Shown here: piece by piece, positions 7,397 through 14,296 of the stretch
How the letters are laid out: every line of letters begins with the position of its first letter
How positions within the stretch are numbered: position 1 is the stretch's first letter
Source: a virus
Length of the DNA: 36,983 bases
IMG/VR virus record: IMGVR_UViG_3300006919_000159
Location: 1-36,983 of that record
Direction: 5' to 3' (one strand)
Notes under the pieces: model-generated
What the model saw: the letters and a program-made list of their open reading frames with translations, nothing else
Told to the model about the DNA's origin: nothing
Database searches by the model: none
Program-made: the position numbers and the translations under genes

Positions 7397-7421
7397 GTGC
7401 ATTTAAAGTGCACTAATGCAC
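7397..7421 (+). promoter_or_regulatory. GTGCAC/GTGCAT dyad cluster, copy 2
   Basis: GTGCAT, GTGCAC and ATGCAC half-sites follow one another. The block 7393-7414 is identical over 22 bases to 11304-11325 behind the integrase gene. It lies just after the terminator and before the next early gene. Confidence 0.45.
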
Positions 7422-7448
7422 AGAAAACTTTTAAAAAAATTGAATTAT

Positions 7449-7466
7449 TTTGTTGAGTAGACTTAA
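7449..7466 (+). promoter_or_regulatory. TTTGT-GTAGACTT motif, copy 2
   Basis: TTTGTTGAGTAGACTTAA carries one extra base compared with copies 1 and 3. It lies 63 bases before the next gene. Function unknown. Confidence 0.3.
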
Positions 7467-7528
7467 GTAGATTTTTTTATTTTAATCAGTCTCTTACATT
7501 TTAAATATTATATTGATATATCTCTTAC

Positions 7529-8524
7529 ATGGCACGCACACAGAAAACAAAAAAGATACCTAAAAAAGTTTCAAAATTCATAAATGATAAATTTTATGAT
7601 TTTAAAGATGAGAAGACAGGAAAAAAATACGAATTTAAAAAAGGTTTAACACCACAAGACGCTGGCTATTTAAAAAAGCAGGATGATATTGGTTCTCTTG
7701 AAGATTTTAAAAATGACTTCAGCGATATATTTGAAGATTTTTTTAAAGATTATAAACCAGTAAGAACTAAACCTCTTTCAAGTATATTTGAGGGTTTTTT
7801 TGAAAACGAACAAAAAGCATTAAAAACTATTAAGAATTGGAAGCCTGTTTCAAATTCAGCTCAAACAATAAAAAAGATTTCAGAGAATACTCAATCTCTT
7901 ACACACAAAGCACAAAGAGAACAGCATAACAAAGCCACAGATATGGGTGGTGGTAAGAGAAGAAAACAAATATTAAAACAAAGTAAATTAATACCTCTTG
8001 TTCCAAGATTTTCTGAAAGAACTAAAACAGGTGCAGATGGAAGCAAACATGCAATTGTAGGTGATGATAAATTTTTAAATTATATGTATGAAAATGAATT
8101 AAAAAGTCCATACGATATAATTAAAGCCCATGGTAAACAGAAGAAAAAATTTAATTTAGAAAAGGATGACTGGGAAACTCTTACAATCATATTAAGAAGT
8201 ATTAACATGACACCACAGGAAGCATTAGATTATTCTATTGGTTCAGTGCAAACTAAAAAAAGGTTCCTGGAGTTAAGATTATTTAGGGAGTACGAAAAAA
8301 ATTCTAAACTAGCTATTAATAACTTTATAAAATTATATAGAAAACATTTAAAAACAAAACAACCTCTTAAGGTTTTTGCTGTTTCAAAACCATTTAAAGA
8401 TTGGTGTATTGAAGAAGATTTATATTTTAATTCAGATGAAAACTTGAGACAAAATATAAAGTTAATGATTGTCTCTTGGAATAAAGATAATCCAAAAGAT
8501 AAAATTCCATTAAAAATAAAATAA
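7529..8524 (+). CDS. Large early protein, unknown function (331 aa)
   Basis: A 331-aa Lys-rich protein. Residues 1-110 are charged with acidic/aromatic stretches (DFKNDFSDIFEDFFKDY); residues 110-165 are basic and probably disordered; residues 180-331 look like a helical domain with basic patches (KKRFLELRLFREYEKNSK). The basic helical C-terminus would suit nucleic-acid binding. I recognise no family. There is no Shine-Dalgarno site at the ATG; the sequence TCTCTTACAT occurs both at the start codon and about 30 bases upstream. It could be a host-takeover protein by position. Confidence 0.65.
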   Translation: MARTQKTKKIPKKVSKFINDKFYDFKDEKTGKKYEFKKGLTPQDAGYLKKQDDIGSLEDFKNDFSDIFEDFFKDYKPVRTKPLSSIFEGFFENEQKALKTIKNWKPVSNSAQTIKKISENTQSLTHKAQREQHNKATDMGGGKRRKQILKQSKLIPLVPRFSERTKTGADGSKHAIVGDDKFLNYMYENELKSPYDIIKAHGKQKKKFNLEKDDWETLTIILRSINMTPQEALDYSIGSVQTKKRFLELRLFREYEKNSKLAINNFIKLYRKHLKTKQPLKVFAVSKPFKDWCIEEDLYFNSDENLRQNIKLMIVSWNKDNPKDKIPLKIK

Positions 8525-8529
8525 ATCTC

Positions 8530-8580
8530 TTCCACCACAGAGCAGTGGAACAAACAAGCTTCCACCACAAAGCTGTGGAA
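8530..8580 (+). repeat. Two tandem near-identical hairpins
   Basis: 8530-8550 and 8560-8580 are 21-base near-copies (18 of 21 identical) spaced 30 bases apart. Each is closed by TTCCAC/GTGGAA. They lie directly after the 7529 gene stop. Possible roles are a double terminator without U-run, RNA processing sites, or protein-binding sites. Confidence 0.5.
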
Positions 8581-8622
8581 TTACCACCATTTAAATTTTG
8601 TATTGAAGATGTTATCTCAATG

Positions 8623-8693
8623 ATGTTGGCTCTTGCTGGGTTTTTGGTTAGCCTTCCTGGTTAGTCATTTCTTTCTACCACTGGAGCCAACAT
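8623..8693 (+). ncRNA. Possible structured RNA closed by a perfect 10-bp stem
   Basis: ATGTTGGCTC (8623-8632) pairs perfectly with GAGCCAACAT (8684-8693), enclosing 51 bases with two TGGTTAG repeats and no open frame. It lies in a 199-base gene-free gap together with the tandem hairpins. It could be a small RNA or a 5'-leader element for the gene at 8724. No known RNA family is recognised. Confidence 0.3.
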
Positions 8694-8723
8694 TTATTAA
8701 CAAGTGAACAAAGTGAGGAATAT

Positions 8724-8951
8724 ATGGATGCAACACGATACAAAAGCGTAGCTATTAATAGTTTAAGCTACAGCCAACTGAAAGACCTATCAATTTATAA
8801 TAAAACACCAATTAGCAAATCAGCTATGTGTACTTATTTAATTGATAAAGAGTGGAGACAAATGTTTTCAAAGAAACCTAAAAAGGTTTTTGCGATTGCC
8901 TCTATTAAAAAGCTCTTTTCAAGGTCTTCAAGCGAGGTGTCAATCAAATGA
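8724..8951 (+). CDS. Small basic early protein, unknown function
   Basis: This 75-aa basic protein (SKKPKKVFAIASIKKLFSRSSS near the end) has a good GAGG site 6 bases before its ATG and is coupled by ATGA to the next gene. Residues 10-45 (LSYSQLKDLSIYNKTPISKSAMCTYLID) could form a small helix-turn-helix-like or ribbon-helix fold, but I cannot support a family call. Confidence 0.55.
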   Translation: MDATRYKSVAINSLSYSQLKDLSIYNKTPISKSAMCTYLIDKEWRQMFSKKPKKVFAIASIKKLFSRSSSEVSIK

Positions 8952-9157
8952 CAATTGATAAAAAAGTAGTCCTAGTGTCAGACAAAGGACTAAATAAAAG
9001 ACAACTATTCGTAGAGAGTAAGCCTGTAGTTGCAGGCCATATACGAAGCTATATCAATTCATTTAGAGAAATAAGAGACGCAGTTAAGGAGACTTATCCT
9101 TCTGCTAAATTTTATTTTAAAGAAATAGATGAATTGGAAAAACCAATCTTGGAATAA
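8948..9157 (+). CDS. Small early protein, unknown function
   Basis: A 69-aa soluble mixed-charge protein starting by ATGA overlap with the preceding gene. It has a predicted alpha/beta composition (KKVVLVSDKGLNKRQLFVES, then a helix IRSYINSFREIRDAVKETY). No family recognised. Co-translation with its neighbour suggests a shared function. Confidence 0.55.
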   Translation: MTIDKKVVLVSDKGLNKRQLFVESKPVVAGHIRSYINSFREIRDAVKETYPSAKFYFKEIDELEKPILE

Positions 9158-9435
9158 TAGCAGGTTGTAATGTTTGACTATTATAAAATTAATACTGTGG
9201 GATTACCGAAATGCACAAAGTCTACAATGTTATTCACACATTCAAACTATGAGTGTAATTATTTTTTAAAAACTATTAGTTTATGTTTGACAAGCACCAG
9301 GCAAATCGCTTATTTAGTAAGTAGTTCTATTCGGAACAATCACTCCATTAAATTTTTAATTTTAAGAATTTTTTTTTTTAAGTTCTATAGATGTTCTATT
9401 GGGAATTAAGATTAAAATGTTAAGGAGTAAATATT
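9158..9435 (+). other. Non-coding gap with a possible promoter
   Basis: About 278 bases with no convincing gene. The one long frame (9170-9409) has no ribosome site and improbable low-complexity content. The gap holds TTGACA at 9287 (see that entry), a T9 run near 9370, and repeated GTTCTAT words (near 9323, 9381 and 9391). Confidence 0.5.
9287..9315 (+). promoter_or_regulatory. Sigma70-like promoter candidate
   Basis: A perfect TTGACA (9287-9292), a 17-base spacer and TTATTT (9310-9315) precede the gene at 9436 and the regulator-integrase unit. The -10 is weak (4 of 6). Confidence 0.4.
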
Positions 9436-9708
9436 ATGAAATATAAAAATATAGATTTTACTATTGAAGATGTTTCAGTATTCGTTCCAGCTAAATCTCT
9501 TTATAAGCAGACTTTCAAGTCTCCTATAGAGTTTAATAAGTATAAAAATGACCATGAGAAGACCTACATGTTTAGGCTCTTCAAGTGGCGTTTAGTGGTC
9601 TCTATAAATAGGCTAATAGAATTAGCAGATGCAGGACTTTATGAGCTGGATACCCAATTGCAGGATACTGGTACAGAAGCAAATAAAATTACAACTTTGA
9701 AGAAGTAA
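9436..9708 (+). CDS. Small protein, unknown function (90 aa)
   Basis: A 90-aa protein with a strong AAGGAG site before its ATG. The sequence is mixed (DFTIEDVSVFVPAKSLY at the start, a helix RLVVSINRLIELADAGLYEL around residues 52-72). It lies between the early genes and the regulator-integrase pair and is followed after 17 bases by an operator-like dyad. No family recognised. Confidence 0.6.
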   Translation: MKYKNIDFTIEDVSVFVPAKSLYKQTFKSPIEFNKYKNDHEKTYMFRLFKWRLVVSINRLIELADAGLYELDTQLQDTGTEANKITTLKK

Positions 9709-9725
9709 TTACGCTACAAATAATA

Positions 9726-9739
9726 CTAGACTAGCGTAG
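9726..9739 (+). promoter_or_regulatory. Operator-like dyad, copy 4
   Basis: CTAGACTAGCGTAG is a variant of the CTACnCnnGCGTAG dyad, upstream of the MarR-like regulator and integrase. It lies about 33 bases before an extended -10-like TGATATGAT, so it could mediate autoregulation. Confidence 0.45.
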
Positions 9740-9771
9740 TTATTTTTGATAGAAATTAAGACAATTGCAAG

Positions 9772-9780
9772 TGATATGAT
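9772..9780 (+). promoter_or_regulatory. Extended -10 promoter candidate
   Basis: TGATATGAT fits an extended -10 element. No clear -35 is present. It would give the regulator-integrase operon its own start about 120 bases ahead of the 9908 ATG. Confidence 0.3.
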
Positions 9781-9907
9781 AAATGTAAGACATTACATTC
9801 TGAAACAAAACGCACACATAGGGGTGCCAGGAACTTTTGCAGAGAGTTTCATGATAAGAACAACTGCTATCCATAACATTTGCCTAACTAAAACAAAGGA
9901 GCAATCA

Positions 9908-10255
9908 ATGGCTAACTTCGGTGAAGTAATGTCAAAGTTTTATAAGTTGGGTAGAAACAAAGGGATGGATAATGGTTTGTACCTACACACTTTGATGTTA
10001 TTCCATTCGATGTGTCACCTTAAAGAAGGGGAAATGTCGGTGGAAAATGCAAACAAAAAGTTCGCAGATTTATATGGAACTTTTTTAAACTCTGCATCAA
10101 TGAGTAGAAATTGTGCAGTGTTAGTAAAACTAGGCTTAATAAAACTTTCAGAAAGTGTGCAAGACAGAAGACAAAAAGATGTCATGCTTACTACTGTAGG
10201 TCATAAGTATAAGAGCCTATTCAGCAACATACCTAAAGCAAAGGAGGCTATATAA
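9908..10255 (+). CDS. MarR-like winged-helix regulator candidate
   Basis: 115 aa from the ATG at 9908, chosen because AAAGGAG lies 6 bases upstream; the frame is open back to a TTG at 9746 with no ribosome site. Residues about 20-105 fit a MarR-type winged helix: helices LYLHTLMLFHSM and ANKKFADLYGTF, a recognition-like helix SASMSRNCAVLVKLGLI, then a basic wing SVQDRRQKDVMLTTVGHKY resembling the MarR 'D.RD.R...V.LT..G' pattern. MarR proteins bind short palindromes as dimers, and such dyads surround this gene. It lies 1 base before the integrase, so the two are probably one operon. It could set the lysis/lysogeny choice; that is inference. Confidence 0.55.
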   Translation: MANFGEVMSKFYKLGRNKGMDNGLYLHTLMLFHSMCHLKEGEMSVENANKKFADLYGTFLNSASMSRNCAVLVKLGLIKLSESVQDRRQKDVMLTTVGHKYKSLFSNIPKAKEAI

Positions 10256-10256
10256 T

Positions 10257-11297
10257 ATGGGTATAAGCAAGACGAGTAATGGCAAGTTCAGAGTATTCGT
10301 ATCAGTAAAAGGTAGAGGTAGAAAAACTGCTACTTGTGATACGCATGATGATGCTCTTGCAAAAGAAGAAACGCTTCGTAAAGCTTTAATTGATGGTAAG
10401 AATGTACCAGCAGGAAGAGCAACTACTGAAGCAACATTAGAGCAGGCTTGTGAAGCTTGTTATAATGACCCAGAGAGTGGGTGGAAAGATACTGAACATG
10501 GTAAAAGACAAAAATACTTCTTCAGTTATTTCTATTCCTTTTGGGGTAAAGATAAGCTGTTAAGAGAAATAGATAAAACTGAATGGTATAAGTTTATTGA
10601 GCAGTTCTCTGATACAGCTACAAATAATAGAAGGGCTTGTTGTATAAACAAAGTGTTTAGACATGCTTTTGAACAAGGTACTATAACAGGAGATAAATTG
10701 TTAAAGATACCTAGAAAAAAAGAAAAGCTAACAAGGCTTGCTATTTATACATACGAGCAAGAAGAAGCTATCTATCAACAGTGTAAAACTTTTGGTTTCC
10801 ACGACTTGGAGGACTTTGTAAAAGTTCTTATTGATACAGGTTGTCGAGCAGAAGAAGCTATTAAGTTTGCGCCAAAGGATTTGCAAAAGAATAAAGATGG
10901 TTGGACAGCTCATGTGTATAGACAAAAGACTGACACTCATACTTCGATTGGTCTAGCTACTAGAACAAAAGAAATATTGATGCGTAGGTCTAACATGAAA
11001 ACATTCTTTGAGACCAGCTACAGGCAAATGACTTACAAGTGGCAGATGGTAAGACAGCAACTTGGACAAGCTGATAACAAAGACTTTGTTTTCCATACCT
11101 GTAGACATACTTGTGCTTCAAGGCTAGCTGAAGCAGGAGCTACATTTATGGAAGTTTGTGACTGGATGGGATGGAGTTTTAATTCACCTGTTGCAAGAAG
11201 ATATGTTCATTTCTTTCCTAAAGGTAAGATAAGTATGGCAAAGAAACTGGATACATTAAGAGACGAGTTAAAAGTTGTCTCTGGTGGTAAAAGCTAG
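10257..11297 (+). CDS. int: Tyrosine-type phage integrase
   Basis: 346 aa. The N-terminal region (about 1-50) resembles an arm-binding domain, residues 55-160 a core-binding SAM-like domain, and 165-330 the catalytic domain. Catalytic residues visible are R197 (CRAEEA), H280 and R283 (HTCRH), a Trp in the usual third His/Trp position (WMGW), and the nucleophile Y316 (ARRYVHF). AAGGAGG lies 9 bases before the ATG. Integrases of this type insert phage DNA into host tRNA genes in known pelagiphages; the attachment site is not identifiable here with confidence. All expected residues are present, so the enzyme looks active and the phage potentially temperate. Confidence 0.93.
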   Translation: MGISKTSNGKFRVFVSVKGRGRKTATCDTHDDALAKEETLRKALIDGKNVPAGRATTEATLEQACEACYNDPESGWKDTEHGKRQKYFFSYFYSFWGKDKLLREIDKTEWYKFIEQFSDTATNNRRACCINKVFRHAFEQGTITGDKLLKIPRKKEKLTRLAIYTYEQEEAIYQQCKTFGFHDLEDFVKVLIDTGCRAEEAIKFAPKDLQKNKDGWTAHVYRQKTDTHTSIGLATRTKEILMRRSNMKTFFETSYRQMTYKWQMVRQQLGQADNKDFVFHTCRHTCASRLAEAGATFMEVCDWMGWSFNSPVARRYVHFFPKGKISMAKKLDTLRDELKVVSGGKS

Positions 11298-11307
11298 TAA
11301 TAATAAT

Positions 11308-11341
11308 GTGCATTTAAAGTGCACTCGTGTGCACTAAATGC
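11308..11341 (+). promoter_or_regulatory. GTGCAC dyad cluster, copy 3
   Basis: GTGCAT, GTGCAC, GTGCAC and a trailing AATGC half-site lie within 34 bases right after the integrase stop. The segment 11304-11325 is identical to 7393-7414. It could be a protein-binding array, part of an attachment site, or replication iterons. Confidence 0.45.
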
Positions 11342-11348
11342 AAAGCTT

Positions 11349-11435
11349 GAGGAGGCGTAAGTGAATAAGTTAAGTAAACCAACACAAAAAAATTTGTCGG
11401 TAGACTTAAAAACTACGAACACAATTTACGCCTCC
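11349..11435 (+). promoter_or_regulatory. Ribosome site that can be hidden by a downstream perfect inverted repeat
   Basis: GAGGAGG (11349-11355) is an excellent ribosome site for the GTG at 11361. GGAGGCGTAA (11351-11360) is perfectly complementary to TTACGCCTCC (11426-11435), which lies within the short frame it would translate. The RNA could therefore switch between an open and a sequestered start. Confidence 0.4.
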
Positions 11436-11456
11436 GAGTTATCTACTCTGGCGTAG
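11361..11456 (+). CDS. Possible 31-aa leader peptide
   Basis: The GTG at 11361 follows GAGGAGG by 5 bases and opens a 31-aa frame (starting MNKLSKPTQKNLSVDLKT) that stops at the TAG ending operator-like dyad copy 5. The strong ribosome site is the main support. The peptide has no known relative. It lies between integrase and RNA polymerase, so it may act as a leader controlling the downstream transcript, or the ribosome-site match may be chance. Confidence 0.4.
   Translation: MNKLSKPTQKNLSVDLKTTNTIYASELSTLA
11393..11409 (+). promoter_or_regulatory. TTTGTnGGTAGACTTwA motif, copy 3
   Basis: TTTGTCGGTAGACTTAA matches copy 1 at 15 of 17 positions. It falls inside the possible 31-aa frame. Confidence 0.35.
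11443..11456 (+). promoter_or_regulatory. Operator-like dyad, copy 5
   Basis: CTACTCTGGCGTAG, upstream of the RNA polymerase genes and 69 bases before copy 6. Confidence 0.5.
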
Positions 11457-11511
11457 TAGAATACCTTATAAATCAAGCGAACTAATCAGTTGCATAGTTA
11501 ATATGTGATTG

Positions 11512-11525
11512 CTACGCTGTCGTAG
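11512..11525 (+). promoter_or_regulatory. Operator-like dyad, copy 6
   Basis: CTACGCTGTCGTAG, 60 bases before the RNA polymerase start. A loose promoter (TTGCAT at 11490, 17-base spacer, TACGCT at 11513) would overlap it. Confidence 0.5.
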
Positions 11526-11530
11526 TAGAT

Positions 11531-11546
11531 GTGCACTTCAATGCAC
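11531..11546 (+). promoter_or_regulatory. GTGCAC dyad, copy 4
   Basis: GTGCACTTCAATGCAC lies 5 bases after operator-like copy 6 in the leader of the RNA polymerase genes. Confidence 0.4.
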
Positions 11547-11585
11547 ACAATCTACGAACAAACTGTAAACACTAATGAGGTTAAT

Positions 11586-12566
11586 ATGGAAATAGACGCT
11601 AAAATATTAGAGAAATTTAACATTCTTAAAAAAGACGAGAATGTGCCTTCAACTCTTCATGAAAAAATAGAGGCAGAAAAACAGTTAGAACTAGCAATGA
11701 TTAAGAGTGGAATAAAAAGGTTCCATAAAACAATCAATAAAGCTAGAGCCAAAGTCAAAGAAAAAGATGGCAAGCAAAGAGAGACCACTGAAAGTACAAC
11801 AGTATATGGTCAAGTCTTAATTCAAAGTGGCCTGGAGCCAATGAATAAAGCTATTAATAAATACTTCATAGAAGCATTTGATGGCCATGCTAAACGCTAT
11901 GCAACAGAAGCTACATTGTTAGCTAAATGTTTACCTATTAAGGAAGTCCAAAATGATAATGATGAAAGATGGGCTAGTTTAAGCTTCATATCTTTGAAGG
12001 CAGTATTAGATAGTATTACTGTCTCATCCACACAAACAAAAGCTGTGCTTAAAATAGCTGGAGCTGTAGAGGATGAAGCTAGATTATTATACTTTAGGGA
12101 AAGTGATAATAAGACTTACAGCCAGACTAAAGAATGGCTGAAAACCAAGAACAACTATAGGCATAAAAGGAAGGTATTCCAATATGCTATGAATAAACAC
12201 CAGCTTGAGTATGCAGGTTGGTCTAAAGAAGAGAGGGTAAAACTCGGTAAATTACTCCTTGAATTATTAGCCAGTACAACTGGGTTTGTTAAACTCACCA
12301 GAACATACACTCTCAAAAATAAATCAATTGTTTATGTCCAGGCCACCGACAAGACTATGGAATGGATAGAACAAAAGAAAATCCACGCAGAAATATTAAA
12401 ACCTTTTAGAGAACCTATGCTGGTACGACCTAAAACCTGGGATGAAAACCCATATTCTGGTGGCTATTACATCAAGGATTTAAGGCCAAAGGAATTAAGT
12501 GCCACTGTAGGAGAACTCCACAATCAAAATCAACAATCTAACAATGAGGTAAAAGATGCACTATAA
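11586..12566 (+). CDS. T7-type RNA polymerase, separate N-terminal subunit
   Basis: 326 aa from the ATG at 11586, chosen for the GAGG 5 bases upstream; an ATG at 11529 is in frame but has no ribosome site. It matches the T7 RNA polymerase N-terminal domain (promoter binding and melting): residues around AGAVEDEARLLYFRE resemble T7 IGRAIEDEAR; TTGFVKLTRTY resembles STGMVSLHR; and KTWDENPYSGGYYI resembles KPWTGITGGGYW. The protein then ends in about 22 polar residues (LHNQNQQSNNEVKDAL) with no T7 counterpart. The catalytic half is the next, overlapping gene in the +1 frame. The two presumably assemble into one enzyme. Confidence 0.85.
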   Translation: MEIDAKILEKFNILKKDENVPSTLHEKIEAEKQLELAMIKSGIKRFHKTINKARAKVKEKDGKQRETTESTTVYGQVLIQSGLEPMNKAINKYFIEAFDGHAKRYATEATLLAKCLPIKEVQNDNDERWASLSFISLKAVLDSITVSSTQTKAVLKIAGAVEDEARLLYFRESDNKTYSQTKEWLKTKNNYRHKRKVFQYAMNKHQLEYAGWSKEERVKLGKLLLELLASTTGFVKLTRTYTLKNKSIVYVQATDKTMEWIEQKKIHAEILKPFREPMLVRPKTWDENPYSGGYYIKDLRPKELSATVGELHNQNQQSNNEVKDAL

Positions 12567-14292
12567 TATGATTAAGAGAGGAACTAGGACTTACCTAGAA
12601 GAAATGGCTAACAAAGCCCATGAAATGCCAGAGGTTTATAAATGTATAAATACTCTGCAACAAACACCTTTTATAATTAACACTCCAGTATACCAGGTGA
12701 TGAAAACGATACAGGACAAAGGATTGTCTGTAGCTGGTTTACCACAAGGTAAACTTCCACTTCCACCTAAACCATTTGATATAGCAACAAATGAAGAAGC
12801 TAGGAAAGCCTACAGCAGGAAGGCACTAGCTGTTCATAATTATAATGCAACAATAGATAGTAAGGCTTTACTTACTGAAAAAATATTTACTGTTGCTGAT
12901 ACTTATGAAGCGTTTGCTGAATTTTATTTCCCACTTCAATATGATTGGAGAGGTAGAATTTATTGTGTACCAGAAGGACTTAACTATCAGCAGAATGATT
13001 TAGCTAAAGGATTATTATTATTTAGAAATGGTAAACCATTAGAAAATAAAAATAATGTTGAACGATTGATGGTACATGGCGCCAATATGTATGGTCATGA
13101 TAAAGATACATTGGTTAATAGAGTTAAGTGGGTTGAAGATAATGAAAAATTTATTTGTCAATCTGCTGAAGACCCACACAATCATTATGAATTTTGGGCT
13201 GAAGCTTCTGAACCAGTACAATTTTTATCATTCTGTTTTGAATGGAATAACTTTGTTAAAGCTGGAAAGAAATTATCATTTATAACTAATGTAATTTGTT
13301 ATTCTGATTGTACTAATTCTGGATTACAAATATTTTCTGCATTACTAAAAGATGAAGCTGGTGGTAAAGCAGTTAATCTAGTTCCATCTGCTAAAGTTCA
13401 AGATGTATATGCTGAAGTTGCTAAAGCAACATTGGAATTATTACATCAAGAACCAGATAGTCAGCTAAAAGATATATGGTTGAAGTATGGAATAGACAGG
13501 AAGACTACAAAGAAAGTCACAATGTGTATTGTATATGGACTAACTCAATTCTCTTGTAGAAGATATATTCAAGAACACCTGGAGGAAATGGATGAAGATG
13601 GTACAAAAGATAATCCATTTTCAACAGACAGAAATCCAATACCAGGACAACCTAATATGTTTAAAGGTTCTGCGTATTTATCTAAATTAGTTTGGAAAGC
13701 TTTAGATAGAGTTATTGTATCTGCTAAAGAAGCGATGAAGTGGTTGCAACAAACTTCTAAATTAGTTTCAGAGAATGGTTTACCAGTTGTGTGGACTACA
13801 CCTACAGGGTTTATAATTCAAATGGTATGTCCAATATTAGAAACTAAAAGAATAAATACTTATATGGGTGAAAAAATATTCAGACCAAAATCTGGAACCT
13901 ATACACCAGATATAAGAAAAACATCTATAGCAATTGAGACTAATAAAATTAACAAAAGCAAAGTAGCTAATAGTATAGCTCCTTGTTTTGTTCATGGATT
14001 AGATGGCGCTATCCTTCAAAGAGCAGTGTGTAAAGCTAATGATTATGGGGTGAATAACTTTGCCTGTGTTCATGATAGCTTTGGTGTTCTAGCAACAGAT
14101 GTGAACCTAATGAACCAAGCTGTAAGAGAAGCTTTTGTAAATATTTTTGATGGTAAAAATTTACTTGAGGAATTTAAACAAGAGATAATCCCACAAGTTC
14201 ACAAAGATAGTAGAGACAAAGTTAAGCAAGCTCCAGCACAAGGTTCGTTGGAGTTGAAGAATGTATTAGGTAGTTATTATTTTTGTTCTTAA
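12556..14292 (+). CDS. T7-type RNA polymerase, separate catalytic subunit
   Basis: 578 aa. It begins (IKRGTRTYLEEMANKAHEMPEVYKCIN) just where T7 reads RTHSKKALMRYEDVYMPEVYKAIN, and continues to the C-terminus. Palm and fingers residues are intact: D251 (T7 D537), R315 and K319 (T7 R627, K631), Y327 (T7 Y639), and D507 in VHDSFG (T7 D812). The promoter-specificity loop region and SIAPCFVHGLDG are present; the end YYFCS differs from T7 FAFA. GAGG (12546-12549) lies 6 bases before the ATG, so it has its own initiation site inside the upstream gene's last codons. The frame is closed by TAA at 12550, so an unsplit product would need a +1 shift within 12553-12566. Confidence 0.9.
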   Translation: MHYNMIKRGTRTYLEEMANKAHEMPEVYKCINTLQQTPFIINTPVYQVMKTIQDKGLSVAGLPQGKLPLPPKPFDIATNEEARKAYSRKALAVHNYNATIDSKALLTEKIFTVADTYEAFAEFYFPLQYDWRGRIYCVPEGLNYQQNDLAKGLLLFRNGKPLENKNNVERLMVHGANMYGHDKDTLVNRVKWVEDNEKFICQSAEDPHNHYEFWAEASEPVQFLSFCFEWNNFVKAGKKLSFITNVICYSDCTNSGLQIFSALLKDEAGGKAVNLVPSAKVQDVYAEVAKATLELLHQEPDSQLKDIWLKYGIDRKTTKKVTMCIVYGLTQFSCRRYIQEHLEEMDEDGTKDNPFSTDRNPIPGQPNMFKGSAYLSKLVWKALDRVIVSAKEAMKWLQQTSKLVSENGLPVVWTTPTGFIIQMVCPILETKRINTYMGEKIFRPKSGTYTPDIRKTSIAIETNKINKSKVANSIAPCFVHGLDGAILQRAVCKANDYGVNNFACVHDSFGVLATDVNLMNQAVREAFVNIFDGKNLLEEFKQEIIPQVHKDSRDKVKQAPAQGSLELKNVLGSYYFCS

Positions 14293-14296
14293 TTAA

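Noticed and set aside
9170-9409. 79-codon frame in the gap before 9436
   Set aside because: It has no ribosome site, spans a T9 run and low-complexity AT sequence, and has improbable composition; treated as non-coding.
9746-9907. N-terminal extension of the MarR-like protein from a TTG
   Set aside because: No ribosome site precedes the TTG or the ATG at 9776, while AAAGGAG precedes the ATG at 9908; the extension is kept only as a possibility.
11351-11435. tRNA-like outline with a 7-bp GGAGGCG/CGCCTCC end stem and a CTTAAAA loop
   Set aside because: It has no T-arm (no TTCGA), no D-arm and no CCA; better described as an inverted repeat covering a ribosome site.
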